Assembly: GCF_013186535.1 (NCBI RefSeq)
Contig: NZ_JABMCZ010000005.1
Location: 248,001 to 312,000, forward strand
Origin: Nocardia terpenica
Lineage (GTDB): Bacteria > Actinomycetota > Actinomycetes > Mycobacteriales > Mycobacteriaceae
DNA: 64,000 bases
Direction of reading: 5' to 3'
The notes under the pieces: model-generated
What the model was told of the DNA's origin: nothing
Databases searched by the model: none
What the model saw: only the letters and a program-made list of their open reading frames with translations
Made by a program: the position numbers and the translations under genes
Shown: positions 25,727-35,108 of the stretch, in pieces
Layout of the letters: each line of letters opens with the position of its first letter
Position numbering within the stretch: position 1 is the first letter of the stretch

Positions 25727-27223
25727 TTGTTGGCGAACCTATTCCGGTTGATGGTCGCTGTCGTGATCGGATCGGCACTGGTGGCAGGGTCGGATCCGGA
25801 TCCCAGTGGATTGGCCCGGTTCTATCACCAGCGCCTCGAGTGGAAGCGGTGCGGCGTCGAGGAGTTGGACAGCGCGGGGGCGCAGTGCGCGAATGTGGTG
25901 GTACCGCTGGATTACTCGGCGCCGCGCGCTCGCACCACGACGGTGGCGATTTCCCGGATCAGGGCGGGCAATGCGGAGCTGCGCCGCGGTGTGCTGCTGT
26001 CGAATCCGGGTGGTCCCGGCGGGGAGGGGCTCGACAGCGTGGGATTGATCGGCGATGTGCTGGCACCGGAGGTGGTGGCCCGCTACGACCTGATCGGGAT
26101 GGATCCGCGCGGGGTGGGACGGTCCGAACACACCCGGCCCTGCGGCTGGGCGGTGGGCGAGATGATCCGATCGGCCGGTCTCACCGAGTCCGGCTTCCGC
26201 CACGACAGTGTCGAGGCCGCCGGAATGGCACACACCTGCCTGACCACCGGCGACCCGGCCGAGCTGCGGCAACTGACCACACGCAACACCGCCCGCGACA
26301 TGGACGTGATCCGGGCGGTGCTGGGCGCGGGGAAGCTGGATTACTACGGCGTCTCCTACGGCACCTATCTGGGTGAGGTGTACACCCAGATGTTCCCGGC
26401 GCACAGCGGCCGGATGGTCTTCGACAGTTCGATCGACCCCGACCGGTACTGGGAGGGCATGGTCCAGGACTGGGGGCCCGCCGACGAAGCCGCGCTGGAC
26501 GACTGGGCGCGCTGGGTCGCGGCCCGCGAGGACACCTACCACTTCGGGACCACCGCCGCCGAGGTGCGCGCCCGGATCGAGGACCTGATCCGCGCCGCCG
26601 CACACCAGCCGATCATCGTCGACGATTTCCCGGTCGACGATCATTGGCTGCCGTTCATTCTGCACAACTACCTCAACAACTTTCGCCTGAACGCGGCACT
26701 GGCCGACATCGTGCGCGAATTGGCCGACACCATCGGCCGACCTCCCGCCACCGCGCACACCCCCCGCCTGCGCTCGGTGCTGACGGCGTTACGCGACGGC
26801 GAGAATTCCGCCCTCGCCCGGATCGCCTGCGCCGACGCCCCCGCCCCCACCGACCCCCAGTGGTACCGCCGCCGCATCGACCTCACCCGCACCACCGAAC
26901 CGGTCTTCGGCGCACTGGCCAACAACATCCAGCCCTGCGCCTACTGGCCCCGCCCCGCCGAACCTCCCACCCGAGTACACAATTCGGTGCCCGCCCTGCT
27001 GGTCCAGTCCACCGGCGACCCCCGCACCCCGTATGACCACGCCCAGCGCCTGCACCGCGCGATGCCCGCTTCTCGCCTGGTCACCCTGCGAAACACCCGC
27101 ATTCACATGACCTTCCGCACCGGCCTGAGCACCTGCCTCAACGACGCGATCAACGCCTACTACAGCGACGGCATCCTCCCGCCCGCCGACACCTCCTGCG
27201 ACCCCGACCATCCCGCAGAGTGA
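25727..27223 (+). CDS. Exported alpha/beta hydrolase with TAP-like C-terminal domain
   Basis: This is a tripeptidyl-aminopeptidase-type serine hydrolase of about 498 residues. The oxyanion region is NPGGPGGEG. The nucleophile elbow is GVSYG in YYGVSYGTYLGEVY, and the late acid is in LLVQSTGDPRTP. The catalytic histidine is probably in NTRIHMTF. A short hydrophobic N-terminus (LMVAVVIGSALVAG) looks like a signal sequence. The start is uncertain: TTG 25727 or ATG 25751, neither with a strong ribosome binding site. Relatives release peptides or hydrolyse esters outside the cell. The natural substrate is unknown. Confidence 0.8.
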   Translation: MLANLFRLMVAVVIGSALVAGSDPDPSGLARFYHQRLEWKRCGVEELDSAGAQCANVVVPLDYSAPRARTTTVAISRIRAGNAELRRGVLLSNPGGPGGEGLDSVGLIGDVLAPEVVARYDLIGMDPRGVGRSEHTRPCGWAVGEMIRSAGLTESGFRHDSVEAAGMAHTCLTTGDPAELRQLTTRNTARDMDVIRAVLGAGKLDYYGVSYGTYLGEVYTQMFPAHSGRMVFDSSIDPDRYWEGMVQDWGPADEAALDDWARWVAAREDTYHFGTTAAEVRARIEDLIRAAAHQPIIVDDFPVDDHWLPFILHNYLNNFRLNAALADIVRELADTIGRPPATAHTPRLRSVLTALRDGENSALARIACADAPAPTDPQWYRRRIDLTRTTEPVFGALANNIQPCAYWPRPAEPPTRVHNSVPALLVQSTGDPRTPYDHAQRLHRAMPASRLVTLRNTRIHMTFRTGLSTCLNDAINAYYSDGILPPADTSCDPDHPAE

Positions 27224-27231
27224 CAGAGGTG

Positions 27232-28173
27232 TCAGCGCGGGTTGACGACGGCGTCGATGTCGAGGGTCACCGCGAGGGCATCCAGGACGCTGTCGGGGGC
27301 TATCCGGTTGGTTGCCTGCCCGCGCAGGCAGGCCAGGACGTGGTCGATCATGGCCGCATAGGGGTCGGCGTCGGGGAGTTGTGTCGTGTCCTCGCCGTCG
27401 GCGGTGCAGGTGCTGACCGTGGTGGTGGGTTTGCCGTCGAAGCCGTGGGTGAAGGTGGCGGTGAGGACGGCGTCGGTGAAGGTGGCGCGGTAGCCGCCGC
27501 GCGCACCGTAAGGCATCGGCATCAAGGAGCAGGCGCAGCAGCGGGCCGTCGCGTCCGGGTAGCCGAGGACCGCGTCCACCACGGCGGTGCCGGGGCCGCC
27601 CGCGGTGGCGGTGATGTCGAGAGTCGCGGGGGCGCCGAGGGTTTGGACGATGACGTCGATGTCGCCGTGCATCATGTCGAGTGCGATCTGTGCCAGCCCG
27701 ATGTCGACTCCCGGCCACAGCAGCGCCGTGGCCAGGTCGACGGCCAGATGCCGCAGCCGCCCGTATCCGCCGGAGGCGACCGCGTCGAACAGGAGCTGGT
27801 TCGCGGGCAGGAACCGGTCGTACATGTCGACGAAGACCTGCCGGTCACCGGCGCGCGCCGCGTCGGCCACCCGCTGCGCCAGCGCCATATCGGCGGCCAG
27901 GGGCAATTCGGTGAGCACGTGTTTGCCCGCGTCCAGGGCGCGCAGCGCGGTGGCGGGGTGCAGGCCGGTCGGCAGGCAGATATCGATGAGTTCGACGGTG
28001 GGGTCGGCGAATACCGAGTCCAGGTCGGTGGTGGTGGCGAATCCGTAGCGATCGGCCAGCGGTCGCAGCGCCTCGGGGCGACGGCCGAACACCGTCACCT
28101 CGACGTCGGCGCGCGTGGCATACGCCGCGGCGTGGGCCTGCCCGAATCCGGTGCCCAGCAGGGCGATCTTCAT
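27232..28173 (-). CDS. Gfo/Idh/MocA-family oxidoreductase
   Basis: This NAD(P)-dependent dehydrogenase has 313 residues. The N-terminal Rossmann motif is ALLGTGFGQAHAAAY, and the conserved CLPTGLHPATALRALDAGKHVLTE with EKP replaced by ELP follows. In this family that lysine helps catalysis, so the ELPL version here may indicate altered chemistry. The C-terminal half shows the alpha/beta dimer domain (MMHGDIDVIVQTLG). GGAGGA five bases before the ATG at 28173 is a strong ribosome binding site. It is convergent with the hydrolase gene. The substrate (sugar, inositol or other) cannot be read from sequence. Confidence 0.85.
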   Translation of the reverse strand: MKIALLGTGFGQAHAAAYATRADVEVTVFGRRPEALRPLADRYGFATTTDLDSVFADPTVELIDICLPTGLHPATALRALDAGKHVLTELPLAADMALAQRVADAARAGDRQVFVDMYDRFLPANQLLFDAVASGGYGRLRHLAVDLATALLWPGVDIGLAQIALDMMHGDIDVIVQTLGAPATLDITATAGGPGTAVVDAVLGYPDATARCCACSLMPMPYGARGGYRATFTDAVLTATFTHGFDGKPTTTVSTCTADGEDTTQLPDADPYAAMIDHVLACLRGQATNRIAPDSVLDALAVTLDIDAVVNPR

Positions 28174-28410
28174 GAGTCCTCCTTCGATCGGGTGAATACC
28201 GCCACGGTAGGAAGCCAATAGGTCACCGACCGACCGGCGCGAAACCCCTACTGCTGCCGTGTGGAAGGGGTCGGCGCAGCGGTTCGCGGACCGACGGTGT
28301 GGCGACCGTTTACCGTGGGTGATGGATTCTGTTCCGAAGCGCTGGTCGCGCAGTCGTCCGCTTCGCGTCAACAGGTTGCGGCTCAGCGCTGTTCGGAAGT
28401 GGGGGTGCTC

Positions 28411-28818
28411 GTGAGCCGGATACCGCGAGTGCGGCTCGGTGGCTCCGGACTCGTTGTGCTGGTGGCGATATTGTTCGCCGGGTCGATGATGGATTGCGCG
28501 CTGGCGGATACCGGCGTGGACGCGCCCGCGGTGGTGATCACCGACCCGGGCCGCCCCGCCGGGGTGGCCGACGTTCCGGGGCAGGCCCCCGATGGTTGTT
28601 GCGGCCCTTGCACTCCGCGCATCCCGTGTATCACCGCCCCGGTGGCGTCCGGCGTCGGTCTCGCGGTGTCGCCGCCCCTCGCCCCACCGGTGCTGCTGCT
28701 GGCCCCCGTCACCCTCGGATGCGGTGCCGCGCCGACGGCGGGGGTGCGGGGGCCGCCCGCTGTGCCGGTGTCCGGGGGGCGGGATGTGCTCACCCGGATC
28801 TGTATCGCTCGACGCTGA
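28411..28818 (+). CDS. LpqS-like small exported protein
   Basis: This 135-residue protein has a signal-like N-terminus (GSGLVVLVAILFAGSMMDCALA) and a cysteine cluster CCGPCTPRIPC near the middle, then proline/alanine-rich sequence. Size, cysteine content and position directly upstream of a cysK2-like gene and an MFS gene resemble M. tuberculosis lpqS (Rv0847), part of the copper-responsive RicR regulon. The lipobox is not canonical (MMDC). GTGs at 28399, 28405 and 28411 are all possible starts; the last is chosen because GGGGGTG precedes it. The LpqS call is an inference from context. Confidence 0.55.
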   Translation: MSRIPRVRLGGSGLVVLVAILFAGSMMDCALADTGVDAPAVVITDPGRPAGVADVPGQAPDGCCGPCTPRIPCITAPVASGVGLAVSPPLAPPVLLLAPVTLGCGAAPTAGVRGPPAVPVSGGRDVLTRICIARR

Positions 28819-28925
28819 CAGGTCAGCGCCAGGCCGGTGGCCGCTGTGTCGCCCCGGCCGGTGTCCGCTGCCCGGCTCACGTCCGTGCCCGCCCGTGGCG
28901 GGATTCGATACAGGAAGCGACAGTC

Positions 28926-30053
28926 ATGAACGAGGTTGTGGTCCAGGACCCGGCCGAGATACCGGCGGCGCTGATCGCGGCGCCGGGTGCGGCGCGGCGA
29001 CCGCACGCGCTGGTCGGCAATACCCCGGTGCTGTGGGTGGGTGCGCCGCTGGCCCCGCGCGGCCGCGGATTCTGGGCGAAACTGGAGGGGTTCAATCCCG
29101 GCGGGATGAAGGACCGGCCCGCGCTGCACATGGTGCGCCGCGCCGAACAGCGCGGCGAGCTGGCGCCCGGGGCGCGGATCGTCGAATCGTCCAGCGGCAC
29201 TTTTGGTTTGGGGCTGGCGCTGGCCGGGCTCGTGGCCCGTCATCCGATCACCATGGTGACCGATCCCGGCCTGGAGCCGATCCTGGCGCGCATGCTCGCG
29301 GCGTTCGGGACGCGGATCGAGGTGGTGGCCGAGCCGCACCCGGTCGGCGGCTGGCAGCAGGCGCGCCGCGAGCGCGTGGCCGAACTGCTGGCCCGCGAAC
29401 CGGATTCGTGGTGCCCGGATCAGTACGGTAATCCCGACAATGTCGACGGCTACGAGTCGCTGGCGCTGGAGTTGGTGGGGCAGCTGGGCCGGGTGGATGT
29501 GCTGGTGTGCTCGGTGGGCACCGGCGGGCATTCGGCGGGGGTGTCGCGGGTGTTGCGGCGGTTCAATCCGGGGTTGAAGCTCATCGGCGTGGATACGGTC
29601 GCCTCGACCATTTTCGGTCAGCCCGCAGGGCCGCGGCTGATGCGGGGGCTGGGGTCGAGCATTCATCCGCGCAATGTCGACTATGCGGCGTTCGACGAAA
29701 TCCATTGGGTGGCACCGGCGGAGGCCGTGTGGGCGTGTCGCACCCTGGCCGCATCCCACTACGCGACGGGCGGCTGGAGCGTGGGGGCGGTCGCGCTGGT
29801 GGCGGGCTGGGCGGCGGGGGTGTTCGAGTCGGATGTGCGGATCGTGGCCGTGTTCCCCGACGGCCCGCACCGCTATTTCGACACCGTCTACAACGACGCG
29901 TACTGCGCCGAACACGGCCTGCTCGTGGCCGATCCGCCGGTCGGGCCCGACACGATCGCGCGGACGACCGAGCGGGTGGTGACCTCCTGGACCCGATGCG
30001 CGGCCGTCGCGGACCCGAGCCCGCTGCGCGGCCGCGCCGAGGCGGCCTCGTGA
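28926..30053 (+). CDS. Cysteine-synthase-family PLP enzyme, CysK2-like
   Basis: This fold-type II PLP enzyme has 375 residues, close to the length of M. tuberculosis CysK2, which makes S-sulfocysteine from O-phosphoserine and thiosulfate. The PLP lysine is in FNPGGMKDRPALHM. The substrate loop is SSSGTFGLGLAL, where classical CysK has TSGNTG. The phosphate-binding loop is SVGTGGHSAG. These departures from O-acetylserine sulfhydrylases suit a CysK2-type or diverged function. It follows the LpqS-like gene on the same strand and ends 19 bases from a convergent homologue. Confidence 0.8.
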   Translation: MNEVVVQDPAEIPAALIAAPGAARRPHALVGNTPVLWVGAPLAPRGRGFWAKLEGFNPGGMKDRPALHMVRRAEQRGELAPGARIVESSSGTFGLGLALAGLVARHPITMVTDPGLEPILARMLAAFGTRIEVVAEPHPVGGWQQARRERVAELLAREPDSWCPDQYGNPDNVDGYESLALELVGQLGRVDVLVCSVGTGGHSAGVSRVLRRFNPGLKLIGVDTVASTIFGQPAGPRLMRGLGSSIHPRNVDYAAFDEIHWVAPAEAVWACRTLAASHYATGGWSVGAVALVAGWAAGVFESDVRIVAVFPDGPHRYFDTVYNDAYCAEHGLLVADPPVGPDTIARTTERVVTSWTRCAAVADPSPLRGRAEAAS

Positions 30054-30072
30054 CGCGGCCGCGGACACCGTG

Positions 30073-31149
30073 CTACGGCACCGCTTTCGGCGCGTCGGGC
30101 TCGGTGGCGGCCGGATAGTGCCGCCACGGTGCGAGCCGGTCGCCGGGGAACGGGGTGTAGTCGGTGAGGCGGGCGCGCAGCTGCTCGACGGTGGTGGCGA
30201 GGTCCACGTCGTGGGCGCCGATCCAGGCGTCGTCGTAGATGGTGTCCAGGTATCGGTCGCCGCCGTCGGGGGCGACGGCGACCACATTGTGGCCCGGGCC
30301 CAGCAGTTGCGCCACCCGCAGGGCGATGAACACGGCGGCGCCGGAGGATCCGCCCAGCAGCAGGCCCTCGCCCGCGGCCAGTAACCGGCAGGTGGAGAAT
30401 GCGTCGGCGTCCCCGCACCAGTAGGCGTGGTCGATCACGCTGCGGTCGAAATTTCCCGGGGTGAATCCGGAGCCGAGGCCGATCAGCAGATGCTGTCCCA
30501 TCGGCCCGCCGATGGCCGTGGAGCCCCGGCCGTCGACAGCGACTGTGAGACAACCGATTCCGGCCCGCCGCAGCGCCCGCCCGATGCCGGTGATCTGGCC
30601 GCAGCTGCTGGTGGTGCACACCACCGCGTGCACGTCGCCGTCCAGATCGGCGAGGATCTCCTGCGCGGTGGTGGCGCCGTGCGCGGCCGGATTGTTCGGA
30701 TTGTTCCACTGGTCGGGCATGTACGCGCCCGGGGTGTCGCGGACGACGGCGCGGGCGGCGCGGATGCGCGGGATCTGGTATTTGCCGTGTTCGTCGCCGT
30801 GTTCGACGAGGGTGGGGTGCGCCCCGTAGGCGGCGATGGCGCCGACGCTGAACCGGGGGGTGCGCGGGTCGACCATGATCTCGGTGCGGATGCCGAGGGC
30901 GGCGCCGATCATGGCCAGCGCGATACCCAGATTCCCGGACGTGGCCTCCACGATGGTGCCGTCCGGGGTGAGCTCGCCGGTGCGCAGGGCCTCGCGGATC
31001 ATGGCCAGCGCCGGGCGCGCCTTGACGCTGCCGCTGGGGTTGAGGCATTCGAGTTTGACCCAGACCGCCGCGTCCGAGGGCCGGGTGAGCCGGTGCAGCC
31101 GCACCAGCGGGGTGCCGCCGATGAGATCGGTGATGCTGTCGTACTTCAT
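30073..31149 (-). CDS. Second cysteine-synthase-fold PLP enzyme
   Basis: This 358-residue enzyme belongs to the same fold as its convergent neighbour but is clearly different from it. The PLP lysine is in LNPSGSVKARPALAM, the substrate loop is ATSGNLGIALAM, and the glycine loop reads TTSSCGQITG. Family members include cysteine synthases, cystathionine beta-synthases and SbnA-type diaminopropionate enzymes. The sequence alone does not decide among them. ATG 31149 lies just after the MFS stop codon, so the transporter and this enzyme form one operon. Possible products are sulfur-containing or diamino acids. Confidence 0.8.
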   Translation of the reverse strand: MKYDSITDLIGGTPLVRLHRLTRPSDAAVWVKLECLNPSGSVKARPALAMIREALRTGELTPDGTIVEATSGNLGIALAMIGAALGIRTEIMVDPRTPRFSVGAIAAYGAHPTLVEHGDEHGKYQIPRIRAARAVVRDTPGAYMPDQWNNPNNPAAHGATTAQEILADLDGDVHAVVCTTSSCGQITGIGRALRRAGIGCLTVAVDGRGSTAIGGPMGQHLLIGLGSGFTPGNFDRSVIDHAYWCGDADAFSTCRLLAAGEGLLLGGSSGAAVFIALRVAQLLGPGHNVVAVAPDGGDRYLDTIYDDAWIGAHDVDLATTVEQLRARLTDYTPFPGDRLAPWRHYPAATEPDAPKAVP

Positions 31150-31151
31150 CG

Positions 31152-32426
31152 TCACGTCCTCTGTGGTCGAACGGTTCCCGACGCCGCGGGCGGGAACAGC
31201 GAGCGCGCCCGCATCACCGCGATCAGGGCGGCACTGCCGATCCCGTAGCCGCCCAGCAGCAGCCACGGCAGCCACGGCGTCCCCAGGCGGGCGCCGAGGT
31301 CGACGCTGTAACCGACGACGGTGTTGCTCACCACCGCCGCGATCCCCGACGCCGTCGCGAACACGCCCAGGTAGGTGCCGGTCAGGGCGGGGCGCGCGAA
31401 GTCGGTGGTCAGATCCAGCGCGAACGGTTGGGCCACCGCCACCCCGAGCGTCAGCACCACCGTGGCCAGCAGCGTCGGCGCCAGCGCGGGCAGCGCCGCC
31501 CACAGCCCCGCCGACCCGGCCGCCCGCTGCACGGTGGCGCCGATGGCGGCCGGGGCGAATGCCAACCCGCACAACGCCGTTCCCACCGCGATCCACGCCG
31601 GGGACGATCCGCGGCGCTGGCATCGGTCGGTGATGCGCACCTGCAGGCCGAGGGTCACGACGGTGGACGCGGTGAACAGCAGCGCGGCCGACCCCGCGAA
31701 ACCGGAGGCGCGCGCGGCCTCCAGCGGCAGCGTCAGGTAGAGCTGGTTGTACAGCACGAAGATCGCGGCGGTGGCGCACACGTAGAGCAGGAAGCGGCGG
31801 TTGCCGACCACTTCGCGCCAGTCGGCGAGCACCGACTGGCCCGACGGGGTGACCGGGCGCGGCGGCAGCGCCAGCAGCTGCGCGACGGTCAACGCGGTGA
31901 ACACCACCGCCGCCACCGCCGCCACCAGCCGGAAATCGACCGCGAGCAGCACGCTGCCCAGCAGCGGGCCGATCAGGGTGCCGGTCTCCCCCGCCACATT
32001 GAACAGCGAAAACGCTTGCAGCCGTTGCGGTCCGGACTCGTAGGCGAGGTAGGCGCGGGTGGCCGGGCTGAACACCGCGCCCGCCACCCCGGTCACGATC
32101 GCGGCCAGCACCAGCCCGGCGACGCTGTTCACCACCGCGAAGGCCGCGAAACCCACGGCGCGCAGCAGACATCCGGCGATGATCAACGGCCGGCACCCGA
32201 TCCGGTCGGCGGCCGACCCGCCCAGCAGGGTCAGCCCCTGCTGGCTGAGGCTGCGCACCCCGATGATCGCCCCCACCACCCCCGTGCTCAGGCGCAGATC
32301 GTCGCGCAGATGCGTGGCGAGAAACGGGATCAGCAGGTAGAAGCCGAGGTAGACGCCGAACTGGTTGACCAGCAACAGCCGCACGGTCGGCGGCAGCGAC
32401 CGCGCCGCCCGCAACGCGGTCAGCAT
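31152..32426 (-). CDS. Major facilitator superfamily transporter
   Basis: This transporter has about 424 residues and 12 hydrophobic segments. Family motifs include the loop after helix 2 (GGSAADRIGCRPLIIAG), with the typical G-x3-D-R-x-G-R-like pattern, and the helix-5 glycine-rich region. The size matches M. tuberculosis Rv0849, which follows cysK2. ATG 32426 is selected because GGGGGCGAC lies upstream and the protein then starts just before helix 1; the frame extends to 32549. It is upstream of the second PLP enzyme and probably exports a metabolite. The substrate is unknown. Confidence 0.82.
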   Translation of the reverse strand: MLTALRAARSLPPTVRLLLVNQFGVYLGFYLLIPFLATHLRDDLRLSTGVVGAIIGVRSLSQQGLTLLGGSAADRIGCRPLIIAGCLLRAVGFAAFAVVNSVAGLVLAAIVTGVAGAVFSPATRAYLAYESGPQRLQAFSLFNVAGETGTLIGPLLGSVLLAVDFRLVAAVAAVVFTALTVAQLLALPPRPVTPSGQSVLADWREVVGNRRFLLYVCATAAIFVLYNQLYLTLPLEAARASGFAGSAALLFTASTVVTLGLQVRITDRCQRRGSSPAWIAVGTALCGLAFAPAAIGATVQRAAGSAGLWAALPALAPTLLATVVLTLGVAVAQPFALDLTTDFARPALTGTYLGVFATASGIAAVVSNTVVGYSVDLGARLGTPWLPWLLLGGYGIGSAALIAVMRARSLFPPAASGTVRPQRT

Positions 32427-32601
32427 CGCCGTCGCCCCCGGCAGCGACGGTCGGCTGGCGGATGCGACCGTCGATTCATCGTGGTGGCCTTTCGGCGAGG
32501 ACTGCCGCCCCGGCGACACTGCACCCCGATCGTACGAGCCGACCGCCACCCGGCACGGCGAAAACGGTGTGCCGCACCGCTTTACCCCTAGCGCGGCATC
32601 C

Positions 32602-33675
32602 TCACGCCTCGACGACGACGGTATTGCCGCCGCGCCGTTTCGCCTGATACATGGCGGCGTCGGCGCGGTCGAGCAGGGTGTTGACGAAGGGGCGGGCGCG
32701 GTGCTGGCGCAGGTCGGGGGCGGCGCACACGGCGACGCCGATGCTGGCGGTGACCGGAATCGAGGCGGTGGAGCGGGCGATGGCGCCGCGCAGGTTCTCG
32801 GCGACGGCGTGCGCCGCCGATTCGGACAGGCGGCTCAGGACCGCGAATTCCTCACCGCCGATGCGGGCCACGACGGCGGCGGCGGGGGCGGCGGCACGCA
32901 GGCGGTCGGCCACGGACATGAGCACTTCGTCGCCGGTGCGGTGACCGAAGCGGTCGTTGATGCGTTTGAACCCGTCCAGATCCACCACCATCACGCAGGT
33001 CGGCAGGCAGCTGCCGCAGTCCAGCAGGGATCGGCAGCGGTCGTCGAGCCCGCGGCGGCTCAGCAGCGAGGTCAGCGGGTCGCACAGCGTTTCGGTGCGC
33101 AGCACCCAGTACCCGTATTGCACGCCGGGCAGCACCACCGCCGAGATCGTCACCGTGACCAGGATCAGCGCCGACGCCACGGCCGCATAACCCTCGGCGA
33201 ACATCGGGACCGACAGCACCGCCACCGACACCGACAACCAGACGATATGGGCGGCAAGGATTCTCGGACTGTGGAAGAAGGTCGCGTACAGGCCCGTCAC
33301 CATCAGCACCAGCACCGCGATGGCCCTGCCGACCACATCCGGGCTGCCCAGGCCCGCGGCGGTGGTGCCGATATCGGCGATGGCGAACAGCGTCAGCGAC
33401 TCGACCGCCGAGGGCCACGGCAGCAGCCACCAGCGCAGCCACCACAGCACGCCCAGCACCGCGACCACCCACTCCAGCGGGCGCGAGATCGCACCGTCCG
33501 GCCCCCACGACAGCGCCGCCGACGCCGCGACCGCCGCGCTGGCGAGCCCGCCGATGCCGATGGCCAGCTTCAGCGGTCTGAGCACGTCGTGCGCCGCCAG
33601 CGCCCGGATCGGCCATCGGTAGTCGGGGTCATCGCGCCACCAGGTGCGCAGTGAACTGCGATCATCGGTCACCAC
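32602..33675 (-). CDS. GGDEF-domain membrane protein (diguanylate cyclase)
   Basis: This 357-residue signalling protein has an N-terminal half with about six hydrophobic helices and a C-terminal GGDEF domain. The active-site motif is GGEEF in RIGGEEFAVL, and MVVDLDGFKRINDRFGHRTG carries the metal and substrate residues. It should make cyclic di-GMP at the membrane. An I-site RxxD is not obvious to me just before the active site. No EAL or PilZ partner is adjacent. ATG/GTG at 33675 gives the full membrane region. Confidence 0.88.
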   Translation of the reverse strand: MVTDDRSSLRTWWRDDPDYRWPIRALAAHDVLRPLKLAIGIGGLASAAVAASAALSWGPDGAISRPLEWVVAVLGVLWWLRWWLLPWPSAVESLTLFAIADIGTTAAGLGSPDVVGRAIAVLVLMVTGLYATFFHSPRILAAHIVWLSVSVAVLSVPMFAEGYAAVASALILVTVTISAVVLPGVQYGYWVLRTETLCDPLTSLLSRRGLDDRCRSLLDCGSCLPTCVMVVDLDGFKRINDRFGHRTGDEVLMSVADRLRAAAPAAAVVARIGGEEFAVLSRLSESAAHAVAENLRGAIARSTASIPVTASIGVAVCAAPDLRQHRARPFVNTLLDRADAAMYQAKRRGGNTVVVEA

Positions 33676-33869
33676 AGCACCCCCTTCGGCCTCGGATGCC
33701 GATGAAAAACCGCCGTCGAGCCATTTCCGATAGTCGAATTACCGTAGAAGGCGAGCAACATTGGCGCAACCCCGGGCGCGAGGTTGCCCGCTCGCGCCGC
33801 GGACGGGTTGCCAGATGTGTGCCGCCGAACCCCGCCCGCGCCCGCGGGTGCCGGGGTCACAATCGAGGG

Positions 33870-34724
33870 GTGTCAACGGACGCGACCAACTCGACGGCGG
33901 GCACCGGCGCGCCGCGCAGCCTGTCCCCCGGCGAATACTCCTGGCAGATCCGCCACGACGACCGCGTCACCGAGCACGGTGTGCTCGCGCTGGGCAGCAG
34001 GCACCCCTGGACCAGCCGCGCGGTGGACAGCTGTTACGACGCCGCCAGCACCTTCTTCGTGCAGGAGTGCGGCTATGTGGTGCAGGAGTCGCGCGACGCG
34101 ATCCTCGACGCCCGCGTCGAGGGCCGCCCGGCGCCGCGGCCGCCGGACACGGTGGCGGTGATCCTGCGCGACCACGAGGGCGCCGAGCGGGTGTCGATGA
34201 CCGGGGCGCTGGTCCATCGGCCGGTCACCGACGCCGACGTCGAGGACCACCGCGAATTCCTGCGCGCCTGCGACGAGGAGGACCGGCGCATGATCGCGGC
34301 CCGCCAGCAGCAACTCGCGCAGGACCCGGAATCGCTGCCGCCGTATTTCACCGACCTCACCCCCGACGACGACGGCGACGGCTATCCGCCCGAACCGGAC
34401 GTGCCCGCCGACCCGCGCCGCCGGCGCGCCGACGACCTCGCCTACGAGGCCGCCGAGTTACGCGACAGCGTGGTCGACCCGGAACACTGCCGCCACAAGC
34501 TGTTCCAGGCCGAACGCCGCCTGGCCGAGGCGAAGGACCAGCAGCGGCAGGCGGCGACCGCCGCCGACGACGCCCTGCGCGAGGCCGCCGCGGCCCGCGT
34601 CGCCCGCTGCGCCGAATACGTCACGCTGTGGACCGCGCGGCTGGCCGAATCCACCGAAACCTACCTGCGCGCAGCCGCATTCGACGCCGAGGCCGACCGC
34701 GTCCGGCGCCAACCCGCTCGGTAG
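33870..34724 (+). CDS. Hypothetical protein with C-terminal coiled coil
   Basis: This is a 284-residue protein of unknown function. The C-terminal third (CRHKLFQAERRLAEAKDQQR onward) is alanine/arginine/glutamate-rich and predicted to form a long helix or coiled coil. The N-terminal part begins with SPGEYSWQIRHDDRVTEHGV. No membrane segment is seen. GTG 33870 is preceded by GAGGG. It is divergent from the GGDEF gene and upstream of the NfeD/flotillin pair, but on spacing it is a separate unit. Confidence 0.6.
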   Translation: MSTDATNSTAGTGAPRSLSPGEYSWQIRHDDRVTEHGVLALGSRHPWTSRAVDSCYDAASTFFVQECGYVVQESRDAILDARVEGRPAPRPPDTVAVILRDHEGAERVSMTGALVHRPVTDADVEDHREFLRACDEEDRRMIAARQQQLAQDPESLPPYFTDLTPDDDGDGYPPEPDVPADPRRRRADDLAYEAAELRDSVVDPEHCRHKLFQAERRLAEAKDQQRQAATAADDALREAAAARVARCAEYVTLWTARLAESTETYLRAAAFDAEADRVRRQPAR

Positions 34725-34854
34725 CGTCCGCCTCGACACCGGGTCCGGTGACCGTGGCACGGCACGTTCCCGGCGTGGGCCGATCATGGCGGCAGGCCGT
34801 GGCGGTAGGCTGGGATCCTCCGATTCGACGCTGTCGGGCAAGGAGATCGACGCG

Positions 34855-35094
34855 ATGACCGACCCGGTGCAGGGTTCGACCGGTACGCTCACATCGCCGA
34901 TCCGGGGTCCAGGGATGCTCGGGGAGGTCCTGGTCGCGATCCGAGGGGGAACCGAGATCTACATCGCACGTGCCGACCGGGCACTCGCCGCGGGCACCAC
35001 CGTGCTCGTCGTCACGGTGAACCCGGGCCGGATCGTCGACGTAGTTCCGTGGATACCGCTCGACCTCGGGCCGGGTGGGGCAACACCGACATAG
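34855..35094 (+). CDS. NfeD-like OB-fold protein
   Basis: This small protein of 79 residues corresponds to the NfeD C-terminal OB domain: LTSPIRGPGMLGEVLVAIRG, EIYIARADRALAAGTTVLVV, PGRIVDVVPW. There is no membrane anchor, unlike longer NfeD proteins. It ends 14 bases before a flotillin gene. NfeD and flotillin proteins are regularly co-encoded and act together in membrane microdomain organisation. The start ATG 34855 follows AAGGAG. Confidence 0.72.
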   Translation: MTDPVQGSTGTLTSPIRGPGMLGEVLVAIRGGTEIYIARADRALAAGTTVLVVTVNPGRIVDVVPWIPLDLGPGGATPT

Positions 35095-35108
35095 CAAGGG
35101 AGACAACA

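Noticed and set aside
28174..28410. CsoR/RicR-type copper box upstream of the LpqS-like gene
   Set aside because: ACCCC and GGGGT half-sites occur but with about 19 bases between them, and TACCGTGGGTGA is not a proper palindrome. The evidence is too weak to annotate.
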